Assembly: GCA_035763085.1 (NCBI GenBank)
Contig: DASUBV010000364.1
Coordinates: 1-9,967 of the forward strand
Direction of reading: 5' to 3'
Origin: DASUBV01 sp035763085
Lineage (GTDB): Bacteria; Actinomycetota; Actinomycetes; Streptosporangiales; Streptosporangiaceae
DNA: 9,967 nucleotides
Shown here in pieces: positions 1 through 5,250 of this stretch (positions within the stretch are counted from its first letter, which is position 1; each line of letters starts with the position of its first letter). The translations under genes were made by a program, and so were the position numbers. Below the pieces are notes generated by a model. It did no database searches. It was not told the DNA's origin and was given only the letters and a program-made list of their open reading frames with translations.

Positions 1-20
1 GCCGGCCGGAGGCATCGCTG

Positions 21-50
21 CTCACACTGGTCCCCCGGATCGGCTAGACT
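21..50 (+). promoter_or_regulatory. Probable promoter of the tRNA-Pro gene
   Basis: A TAGACT hexamer at 45-50 matches the -10 box common in actinobacterial stable-RNA promoters. A weak -35 candidate, CTCACA, lies at 21-26 with an 18-base spacer. The predicted start of transcription, about 57, leaves a short leader before the tRNA at 65. The -10 is convincing and the -35 is poor. Confidence 0.45.
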
Positions 51-64
51 TCTGCCGCGGTCGG

Positions 65-141
65 CGGGGTGTGGCGCAGCTTGGCAGCGCGCTTCGTTCG
101 GGACGAAGAGGCCGCCGGTTCAAATCCGGCCACCCCGACCA
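65..141 (+). tRNA. tRNA-Pro (anticodon CGG)
   Basis: The gene folds as a complete 77-nt cloverleaf. The acceptor arms are CGGGGTG (65-71) and CACCCCG (131-137), followed by the discriminator A138 and an encoded CCA (139-141). The anticodon stem CTTCG/CGAAG encloses the 7-nt loop TTCGGGA, giving anticodon CGG, which reads the proline codon CCG. The T arm carries the usual TTCAAAT loop. CCG is a heavily used proline codon in GC-rich genomes. The 3' end of tRNA-Pro genes is a known integration site for actinomycete integrative elements such as pSAM2, and an integrase relic lies just downstream here. Confidence 0.96.
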
Positions 142-147
142 GCTCAG

Positions 148-180
148 AGGCCATCCACCAGGCAGGCGGATGGCCTTTCT
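148..180 (+). terminator. Rho-independent terminator of tRNA-Pro
   Basis: A perfect 9-bp stem, AGGCCATCC (148-156) with GGATGGCCT (168-176), has an 11-nt loop and is followed by TTTCT. It starts 6 bases after the tRNA CCA end, as expected for the tRNA transcript terminator. Confidence 0.8.
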
Positions 181-206
181 GCTTCCCTGAGTACCTATCT
201 GAGTAA

Positions 207-357
207 CTAAGCTTCCGGGGCGACCGGCGGGAAGACCTGATCCATGGGCGCCAGCGCCCTCGACAGGGACCGGCCGGATCTGCTTGCGGTAGATCGTCTC
301 TGTTGCGGATGTGTGGCCAGCCAGACGCGATGTCTGCTCGATCGGGGCGGCCTCAGC
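207..357 (-). pseudogene. C-terminal remnant of a tyrosine site-specific recombinase (integrase)
   Basis: On the minus strand, bases ~345-268 encode APIEQTSRLAGH followed by ATETIYRKQIRPV. This is the catalytic C-terminal signature of actinobacterial phage/ICE integrases: the Leu-Ala-Gly-His box, then the nucleophilic Tyr (codon 289-291) in a Tyr-Arg-Lys context, then an Arg-Pro-Val tail. A normal ending, MDQVFPPVAPEA and a TAG stop at 207-209, is present but in another frame, so a single-base shift lies near 246-251. Nothing resembling the rest of the integrase precedes ~357; the frame there runs into the tail of the gene ending at 353. The remnant is therefore truncated and frameshifted. 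Its stop lies 65 bases from the tRNA-Pro 3' end, the usual place for an integrase next to its own attachment site. Inference: scar of an AICE or phage once integrated in tRNA-Pro. Confidence 0.75.
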
Positions 358-721
358 GGTCCTGCGACTTGATCGTCCGGTAGCCCAGGGCAGCGATGGG
401 AGAGACAAGCATGGCTCCGGCGGCCCAGCCGACGAGAGCGCTGAAGTTAAGGTGACCATGCGACATCCACTGCGATGCGGCCGCGCTCACGACGTCCGCC
501 ACGGCCATCAAGCCGCCCCAGGCCAAGGCAAGTTGCCAGGTGGGGCATCGCTTCATCCAGTTGCTCACGAGTAGCTTCGCGCCTTCGCCTCTGGAGTAGA
601 CCTTATGAAATTCTCCCACAGTCACAATGACCTGCCGCCAAGCCGGGCACCGAAAAGGTAGGCGCGAGCTTCCTGCCGTCCCCAGGGCAGGAGATCGAGC
701 ATTAACGGCTGGCCGCGCCAT
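353..721 (-). CDS. Small two-helix membrane protein, function unknown
   Basis: I do not recognise this gene. The open frame encodes up to 122 residues. Two hydrophobic segments, roughly residues 62-82 (Trp-Gln-Leu-Ala-Leu... to Val-Val-Ser-Ala-Ala) and 93-113 (Phe-Ser-Ala-Leu-Val... to Ala-Ala-Leu-Gly), are joined by a short polar, His-containing loop, and a basic tail follows (YRTIKSQDR). This suggests a helical-hairpin membrane protein. The N-terminal ~50 residues look non-natural (Pro/Arg/Ser-rich) and no candidate start has a good ribosome binding site. ATG at 721, GTG at 625, GTG at 568 and ATG at 556 are all possible, and the two helices would survive with any of them. It ends exactly where the integrase remnant begins, so it may be cargo of the decayed element or a gene it disrupted. 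Base composition here is less GC-rich than downstream. Confidence 0.4.
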   Translation of the reverse strand: MARPAVNARSPALGTAGSSRLPFRCPAWRQVIVTVGEFHKVYSRGEGAKLLVSNWMKRCPTWQLALAWGGLMAVADVVSAAASQWMSHGHLNFSALVGWAAGAMLVSPIAALGYRTIKSQDR

Positions 722-867
722 TCTCTGAGGCCTTCGTTACTGATCATTTACGCCGGCCATAGGTTCTCGGTCATCGGCTTGGGTACGTGGAGAACGCTAA
801 GTAACCATGACGTAGCAATCGGCTACACAGGTTCATGCGCGGCTGAGCGTCGCAAACGGGGAACGGC
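722..867. other. Intergenic gap between divergent genes, no clear promoter
   Basis: This 146-base stretch separates the minus-strand small membrane protein from the plus-strand glycosyltransferase and must hold at least one promoter. I found no pair of boxes with convincing sequence and spacing. A short dyad, GAAC-GGCGT-GTTC, at 861-873 overlaps the proposed GTG start of the next gene. Confidence 0.3.
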
Positions 868-2487
868 GTGTTCGGTGTCCGGGGGCAAGCCAGCGAGCCA
901 GGCAGTGGACTCATGGATTCCACCCGAGTCCGGTTGGAGACTGCTGACTCGCATCGAAGTCCTGCGGTTCAGTCCCGGCCCAGGCGGGACATGCCCGGCT
1001 GGATCCTCCTTGCTGTTCCGGCGCTGGCGGAACTTGTTCTTGGCGGCTACCGGCTAGGCGCCCCGGCACTGTGGCGGGATGAGGCGTACACCATTGATGC
1101 CGCGAGCCGTTCGGTGGGCGAGATCTTCGCACTGCTGCGGGACATGGACGCAGTACATGGCCTGTATTACCTGCTCATGCATGTGGAGATCGCCGCGCTC
1201 GGCAGTTCGGCGCAGGCGATCCGGTTGCCTTCGCTCGCTGCCGCGATGGTGGCAGCCTCGCTCACCGCGGTACTCGGCCGCAGCCTGGCACGGACGACGG
1301 GCCTGCCAGCACCGTCGCTGACCGGAATGCTCGCCGGTGTTGTGCTGGCTGCGCTGCCCCGGACGACGTTTTATGCGCAGGACGCCCGGCCTTATGCGCT
1401 GGTCACTCTTTGTGCGGTCACAGCGGCCTATCTGCTGGTGCGGGCCGTAGCCGATGACCGGCCAGGCTGGTGGGCTGGCTATTGCGCGGCGCTGGTAGCA
1501 ACCGGGGCGTTTAGTGTGTTCGCGTTGCTGGTGGCCGGGGCGCATGCAGTGACGCTGCTGACTGTCGGCGGGCGGGTGCGCATGCGCTGGCTGGCTGCCG
1601 TCGCGGCCGCGGTCGCGGTGCTGACGCCAGTGATCTATTGCGGCTATCTCCAGCGCGGAGCTGTGGGCTGGCTGACCAGGCCCGGACCGCATGCCATCGT
1701 CAGGCTGATGATCAGCTTCACTGGCTCGAAGTCGCTGGCCTGGCTGGTCGCCGCGGTCGCGCTGTGCGGTGTGATCGGCGGCTGGCGGCGCCGGGGCGGT
1801 CGTGAGCTGTCGCTGGCCGCGGTGGCGGTGCCGTGGCTGGTGCTGCCCGCGGCCGTCCTGCTCGTGGTGTCCCAGAGTCACCCGGTCTACAACGCCAGGT
1901 ATGTGGCCTTCAGCCTCCCGGCGCTGGCGCTGCTGGTCGCGGCCGGGCTCAGCTGGCTGGCCCGGGTCGCGGCGAGGTCTCGCCTCGCCGGGACCCACAC
2001 CAGACTGGCCTGGGCGCCGGCGATCCTGGTCTTCGTCTTGCTGGCGGTGCTGCTGGTCAGGCCGCAGTGGGCGGTGCGGCGGCCCGATTCCCGGGTCGAC
2101 AACCTGGGCAAGGTCGCGGCTGTTGTCGCCGAGCACGAACGGCCGGGGGATGCGGTCCTGTTCGTGCCCTCCAGGCTGCGGGCCATGACATATGCCGATC
2201 CGGCCGTGTGGGCGCGGCTGCGGGATGTTGCGCTGGCACGCTCGCCGGCCGCCTCGGCCAGCCTGGCCGGGTTGCCTGTCTCGCCAGCCTCGTTGACGCA
2301 GCGCTTGACCGGGGCCCGCCGGGTCTGGCTCGTGTTGTCAGGCAAGGTGGTGCAGGGCCAGGTACGCCTGTCGGGGATGAGCCAGGCGGAGCTCAGGCCG
2401 ACCGGGACCATGCACCTGGTCGCGCAGTGGCGGGTGCACTCAACCGTGCTTCGCCTGTATTCCAGGACCGCTGATGACAGATCCTGA
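868..2487 (+). CDS. GT-C family membrane glycosyltransferase (GT39/PMT-like)
   Basis: This is a polytopic inner-membrane protein of 539 residues that probably transfers a sugar from a polyprenyl-phosphate donor to an extracytoplasmic acceptor. After a polar N-terminus (1-42) and a first helix (~44-60), residues 66-74 read APALWRDEA. The Asp-Glu pair (71-72) at the start of the first external loop is the catalytic acidic motif of GT-C/PMT enzymes. The next conserved block follows at 92-103 (Asp-Met-Asp-Ala-Val-His-Gly-Leu-Tyr-Tyr), then IRLPSL (118-123) and AQDARPYAL (170-178), typical of actinobacterial GT39-like proteins. About ten hydrophobic segments run to ~397. A soluble C-terminal part (~400-539) carries a Rossmann-like stretch ending in VWLVLSG. 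The start is uncertain: GTG 868 has GGGGAA only 4 bases upstream, while ATG 913 and ATG 991 are also in frame, and the latter would begin just before the first helix. Donor and acceptor cannot be read from sequence. It appears to be monocistronic. Confidence 0.8.
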   Translation: MFGVRGQASEPGSGLMDSTRVRLETADSHRSPAVQSRPRRDMPGWILLAVPALAELVLGGYRLGAPALWRDEAYTIDAASRSVGEIFALLRDMDAVHGLYYLLMHVEIAALGSSAQAIRLPSLAAAMVAASLTAVLGRSLARTTGLPAPSLTGMLAGVVLAALPRTTFYAQDARPYALVTLCAVTAAYLLVRAVADDRPGWWAGYCAALVATGAFSVFALLVAGAHAVTLLTVGGRVRMRWLAAVAAAVAVLTPVIYCGYLQRGAVGWLTRPGPHAIVRLMISFTGSKSLAWLVAAVALCGVIGGWRRRGGRELSLAAVAVPWLVLPAAVLLVVSQSHPVYNARYVAFSLPALALLVAAGLSWLARVAARSRLAGTHTRLAWAPAILVFVLLAVLLVRPQWAVRRPDSRVDNLGKVAAVVAEHERPGDAVLFVPSRLRAMTYADPAVWARLRDVALARSPAASASLAGLPVSPASLTQRLTGARRVWLVLSGKVVQGQVRLSGMSQAELRPTGTMHLVAQWRVHSTVLRLYSRTADDRS

Positions 2488-2546
2488 ATCGGCGCGCCGC
2501 CGGTGCTGCTCGTTCCGGCGGATTACCTGCCGCCCGGGCCAGCATG

Positions 2547-2562
2547 GGCCAGCCAGCTGGCC
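2547..2562. terminator. Stem-loop between convergent genes (possible terminator)
   Basis: A perfect hairpin, GGCCAG-CCAG-CTGGCC, lies in the 116-base gap between the glycosyltransferase stop and the merR stop. It has no T-run on either side, so it may only assist factor-dependent termination. The rest of the gap (2488-2603) shows nothing else. Confidence 0.3.
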
Positions 2563-2603
2563 TGGTCCCGTGTGGCTCTTGCCGCCGCATTCAATGTGGG
2601 CCG

Positions 2604-3017
2604 CTAGCGCCGCGGGCGTGGCACTGCGGTCAGGATGCTGCAGACGTCTTCGCTCGGGCAGGCTGCCGGGTCGGTGCCGGCAGCGCGGTACCTGAGGTCG
2701 CGCAGGACGTCCTGCGCCTGCGTGAGCTCGGCCAGGCGCTGCCCGACCTGGGCGAGGTGCTGGTCAATCAGGCCGGTGACGTGCTGGCATGGCGCCTGAC
2801 CGCCGTCGCGGATGGCCAGGACGCTACGGATTTCTGCGAGGGTGAGACCGGCTGCCTGGGCGCTGCGGACGAACGCGAGCCGGGCGAGCGCCGGCGGTGA
2901 GTAGTCCCGGTAGCCAGCCGGGGTCCTGGGAGGCGGGGGCAGGAGGCCCGCGTCCTCGTAGTAGCGGACGGTCTTGGTAGTCAGGCCCGCACGGGCGGCC
3001 AGGACACCGATACGCAT
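2604..3017 (-). CDS. MerR-family metal-responsive transcriptional regulator
   Basis: This is a 137-residue dimeric DNA-binding activator/repressor of the metal branch of the MerR family. Residues 1-70 are the winged helix: the HTH begins MRIGVLAARAGLTTKTVRYY, followed by EDAGLL and the wing GYRDYS. A dimerisation helix runs ~80-110. The metal-binding candidates are Cys77 (with His79), Cys120 and Cys126. In Tn501 MerR the Hg ligands are Cys82, Cys117 and Cys126, and ZntR uses Cys79, 114 and 124. The 43- and 6-residue spacings here differ, so the metal cannot be assigned from the protein alone. The gene is divergent from the MerB fusion, with the shared dyad at 3036-3057 lying between the starts, so mercury or an organomercurial is the most likely inducer. 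The ATG lies 18 bases from that dyad, so autoregulation is probable. The C-terminus is one turn shorter than in long MerRs and the protein is otherwise intact. Confidence 0.88.
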   Translation of the reverse strand: MRIGVLAARAGLTTKTVRYYEDAGLLPPPPRTPAGYRDYSPPALARLAFVRSAQAAGLTLAEIRSVLAIRDGGQAPCQHVTGLIDQHLAQVGQRLAELTQAQDVLRDLRYRAAGTDPAACPSEDVCSILTAVPRPRR

Positions 3018-3032
3018 GCCGCCAGCCTACTG

Positions 3033-3064
3033 TTGACCTTCCAGTGCGGTGGAGGGTTTATCGT
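3033..3064 (+). promoter_or_regulatory. MerR-type promoter and operator of the merB fusion
   Basis: A -35 box TTGACC (3033-3038) and a -10 candidate TATCGT (3059-3064) are separated by 20 bases. This is the over-long spacing of MerR/ZntR-controlled promoters (19-20 bases instead of 17). The spacer contains the dyad ACCTTCCA (3036-3043), 6 bases, TGGAGGGT (3050-3057), with one mismatch between the arms. The ACCTTCC half-site is the classic one for this family. The protein would twist this DNA to bring the boxes into register once it has bound metal. Confidence 0.75.
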
Positions 3065-3097
3065 CGGGGCGAACGCGGGCCTGCCCGGGAGGTAGTC

Positions 3098-4192
3098 ATG
3101 CTGGAGTTGTCGGTGCTGGCTGTGCGGGACTGCCCGAACTGCCCGGTCCTGCTGGAGCGGCTTGGCCCGGTCCTGGCCGACTATCCGGACGCCCGGGTGA
3201 CCCGGCACGTCGTCACGGATGAGGCGGAGGCGGTGCGGCTCGGGATGCGCGGCTCGCCGACGCTGCTGGTGAACGGATCCGACCCGTTCGCCGCGCCGGG
3301 TAGCCAGGCGAGCTTGTCCTGCCGGGTCTACCGCGATGAGTCCGGGCAGAGCCAGGGCGCGCCGTCGGTGGCGGCGCTGCGCCGGGCGGTACGGCAGGCA
3401 GCCGGGGCCGCGGCTGGCCCGGAGATGCCGGGCGCGGCCGGCCCGGCTCCTGGCCGCCTCGCTCCGGTCGCGGGCGGGCTGCGGGCGGTGCAGCAGCGGG
3501 TCCTGCGGTCCTTTGGCCGGGGCGCGGCCGGCCGGGCGGGTCTTGGCCGCCTCGCTCCGGTGTCGGGCGGGCTGCGGGCGGTGCAGCAGCGGGTCTTGCG
3601 GTCCTTCGCCGAGAATGGCGGGCCGCCGGCGATGACTGAACTGGACCAGGCTGCCGCGCCGTACGGCGCCGGCGGCCGCGCGGTGCTGGCGCAGATGCAC
3701 GCCGAGGATTTCCTGCGCCTGGACCCGGCCGGCGCGATCAGTACGGCTTATCCGTTCTCCGCTGTGCCGACCCCGCACGTGGTGCGGATTGACGGCGGCC
3801 CGGAGGTGTTCTCCATGTGCGCGATAGACGCGCTGGGCATCGCGGCGATGACCGACCGGGCCGTGACAATCTGCTCGGCCGAGCCAGGTACCGGTGTCCC
3901 GGTCACCGTGACCGTGCAGGCGGGCGGCGACCGCGCCGTCTGGGACCCGGGCGATGCCGTCGTGTACGAGGGCGAGCAGCACTCCTCCGGCAGCTGCGCT
4001 CCGCCCGACGCCGTCGTGCCGTCGGTCGCCGCGGACGCGTGCTGCGGTTTCATCAATTTCTTCGCCAGCCGCGGTAGTGCGGCCGCCTGGGCCGCCGCGC
4101 ACCCGGAAGTCACCGGCCGCACGCTGAGCCAGAAGGAAGCCCTCGCCGCCGGCAACCGGATCTTCGGCTCGCTGCTGCGCGCCCGCCTCTGA
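3098..4192 (+). CDS. merB: Thioredoxin-like domain fused to organomercurial lyase (MerB)
   Basis: This 364-residue cytoplasmic enzyme is predicted to cleave the carbon-mercury bond of organomercurials to a hydrocarbon and Hg(II). Residues 1-80 are thioredoxin-like, with a DCPNCP motif (Cys12, Cys15) and a cis-Pro-like SPTLLV (53-58). The MerB core spans ~171-364. Cys241 and Asp244 (in SMCAID) match catalytic Cys96/Asp99 of plasmid R831b MerB. Cys315, in ACCGFINFFAS, matches Cys159, and Cys259 matches structural Cys117. All catalytic residues are present. Between the domains, residues 119-139 and 150-170 are near-identical copies of the helix containing LRAVQQRVLRSF (one difference in 21), so part of the MerB N-terminal winged-helix region is duplicated. 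The ATG at 3098 is preceded by GGGAGG at a normal distance; the frame stays open upstream to 3044, but that would start inside the operator. Fusions of this kind occur in actinobacteria (from memory). No merA, merT or merP lies nearby. The next gene starts 55 bases later behind its own promoter. Confidence 0.9.
   Translation: MLELSVLAVRDCPNCPVLLERLGPVLADYPDARVTRHVVTDEAEAVRLGMRGSPTLLVNGSDPFAAPGSQASLSCRVYRDESGQSQGAPSVAALRRAVRQAAGAAAGPEMPGAAGPAPGRLAPVAGGLRAVQQRVLRSFGRGAAGRAGLGRLAPVSGGLRAVQQRVLRSFAENGGPPAMTELDQAAAPYGAGGRAVLAQMHAEDFLRLDPAGAISTAYPFSAVPTPHVVRIDGGPEVFSMCAIDALGIAAMTDRAVTICSAEPGTGVPVTVTVQAGGDRAVWDPGDAVVYEGEQHSSGSCAPPDAVVPSVAADACCGFINFFASRGSAAAWAAAHPEVTGRTLSQKEALAAGNRIFGSLLRARL
3431..3606 (+). 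repeat. In-frame tandem duplication within the merB fusion
   Basis: Copy 1 begins at 3431 and copy 2 at 3521, both with GGCGCGGCCGG. From the shared GGCCGCCTCGCTCCGGT (3452 and 3545) onward the offset is 93 bases (31 codons), so a 3-base indel separates the copies. Identity is high even at third codon positions through to TGCGGTCCTT, indicating a recent event. The frame is kept. Confidence 0.9.
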
Positions 4193-4198
4193 CGAGAT

Positions 4199-4247
4199 CC
4201 GACAACCTGATGTTGTCGAGCTGTAATCGACAATCTATGGTTGTCGC
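4199..4247 (+). promoter_or_regulatory. Double CGACAA-dyad operator and likely leaderless promoter
   Basis: Two inverted repeats of one half-site lie just before the next gene. CGACAAC (4200-4206), 5 bases, GTTGTCG (4212-4218) has perfect 7-bp arms. CGACAA (4228-4233), 7 bases, TTGTCG (4241-4246) has 6-bp arms. Their centres are 28 bases apart. Boxes TTGTCG (4213-4218) and TATGGT (4236-4241) are 17 bases apart and would start transcription at about A4248, the ATG itself. There is no Shine-Dalgarno, which fits a leaderless mRNA. An alternative pair is CCGACA (4199-4204) and TGTAAT (4222-4227), also spaced 17. Either way the dyads overlap the promoter, suggesting repression by a dimer. Confidence 0.7.
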
Positions 4248-5132
4248 ATGGCAGAGGTGAGTGTCCGGCAGCTGGCCGAGGCGGTGCAGGACAGGGCACC
4301 AGGCGACGACCCGCTGGTGCTCTTGCGGACGGCGGTCGCCGTGGCGGGCGAGGCCGGCGGGGCCGCCGATGACCTGATCGAGCATTATGTGGGGGCCGCA
4401 CGGGCCGCGGATGTGTCCTGGACGCTGATCGGTGAGTGCCTGGGGGTTTCCAAGCAGGCTGCCCGGCAGAAGTTCGCGCACCGCCTGGAGGTCAGCGATC
4501 TCATCGGGACGGCGGCGGACACCACCGTGATGGCACCGCGCCTGTCCGCCTGCCTGCAGGCAGCTCAGGCCGCGGCAGATGCCGACGACAGCGTGCCGGG
4601 CACCCAGCATCTGCTGCTCGGCCTCATGCACTCCGGCACGGCCGCGAGCATCCTGGACCGGCTCGGCGTGACCCGTGACAGGGTCCGCGAGGCCAGCACC
4701 CGGCTGTTCGAGCCCGCGCTGGTCGCCGGTCCCGACGGCGGCCAGCGCCGCGTCGTCGGGGACGGGGAAGCCGAGCAGGCGGTGACCGGGGCCCAGCGGA
4801 TCGCCGCCCGCCGCGGCCATTCCCAGTTCCGGACCGAGCACCTGCTGTTCTGCGTGGCCATGGACCGCGGCTCGTCCGCCCGGCGGGTTCTGAACGATCT
4901 CGGCATTGACCCCGCCCACGTCAAGAAGGAGCTGCAGGAATCGATCGCCCCGGTTCAGCGCCGGCACCGCCGCATCGGCAAGCGGACCGCCACCAGCCGG
5001 GCCTGCTCATTCTGCGGCTGCGCAGACCTCGGCCCCCTCGTCTCCGGGCCCGGCGTCTGGATCTGCGGCAACTGCGCCCTGACCGCCCTGGAGATCCTGC
5101 GCGCCGAACCCCGCGGGCTGACCGCCGGATGA
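4248..5132 (+). CDS. HTH / Clp-N repeat / ClpX-type zinc-finger protein
   Basis: This 294-residue soluble protein is built from parts of the Clp protease system but lacks any ATPase or peptidase domain. Residues ~41-80 hold a helix-turn-helix (SWTLIGECLGVSKQAARQKF at 57-76). Residues ~94-155 and ~176-235 are two Clp-N-like repeats, recognised from TQHLLLGLM...ILDRLGV and TEHLLFCVA...VLNDLGI, each with a Leu-Leu-Gly/Phe-type helix as in ClpA/ClpC N-domains, which bind substrates and adaptors. Residues 253-276 form a ClpX-type C4 zinc finger: Cys253-x2-Cys256, then SGPGVWICGNC with Cys273-x2-Cys276. In ClpX this finger dimerises and binds substrate or adaptor. Inference: a DNA-binding regulator or adaptor that couples Clp-substrate-like recognition to transcription. 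It starts at ATG 4248 without a ribosome binding site, behind a double dyad that it may itself bind. It follows merB but is unlikely to share its transcript exclusively. Domain calls are solid; the function is not known to me. Confidence 0.82.
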   Translation: MAEVSVRQLAEAVQDRAPGDDPLVLLRTAVAVAGEAGGAADDLIEHYVGAARAADVSWTLIGECLGVSKQAARQKFAHRLEVSDLIGTAADTTVMAPRLSACLQAAQAAADADDSVPGTQHLLLGLMHSGTAASILDRLGVTRDRVREASTRLFEPALVAGPDGGQRRVVGDGEAEQAVTGAQRIAARRGHSQFRTEHLLFCVAMDRGSSARRVLNDLGIDPAHVKKELQESIAPVQRRHRRIGKRTATSRACSFCGCADLGPLVSGPGVWICGNCALTALEILRAEPRGLTAG

Positions 5133-5153
5133 GCCATGCCGGCCAGAGCACGA

Positions 5154-5181
5154 CAGCAGCTCTGACGAGAGCTGGCTGCTG
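5154..5181. terminator. Stem-loop between convergent genes (possible bidirectional terminator)
   Basis: CAGCAG (5154-5159) pairs with CTGCTG (5176-5181), and the inner AGCTCT/AGAGCT or CTCT/AGAG pairs close a GACG loop. The hairpin sits 22 bases after the zinc-finger protein stop and about 70 bases beyond the tetR stop read on the other strand. No T-run follows, so it is only a candidate. Confidence 0.35.
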
Positions 5182-5250
5182 GCTACGGTGGCGGGCTGCC
5201 AGTGAAGACCGGGCTGCTGACGCGCCTGGCCCGGGTCGCCATTTTGGCAT

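Noticed and set aside
22..206. Protein-like frame reading through the tRNA on the minus strand (contains WPDLNRRPLRPE)
   Set aside because: This string is the antisense translation of tRNA-Pro, a well-known false protein; the integrase reading ends at 207.
861..873. GAAC-N5-GTTC dyad at the glycosyltransferase start, considered as a ClgR-type site
   Set aside because: Only 4-bp arms and lacks the GTTCGC/GCGAAC core.
1054..2136. 360-codon open frame antisense to the glycosyltransferase
   Set aside because: Arg/Gln/His-rich, low-complexity translation with no family motif; a GC-bias shadow of the real gene.
2474..2695. Small plus-strand frame overlapping the glycosyltransferase stop
   Set aside because: Cys/Arg-rich, no ribosome binding site, runs into the merR coding region.
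2981..4102. 373-codon open frame antisense to merB
   Set aside because: No recognisable domain, overlaps the conserved MerB coding sequence and the operator.
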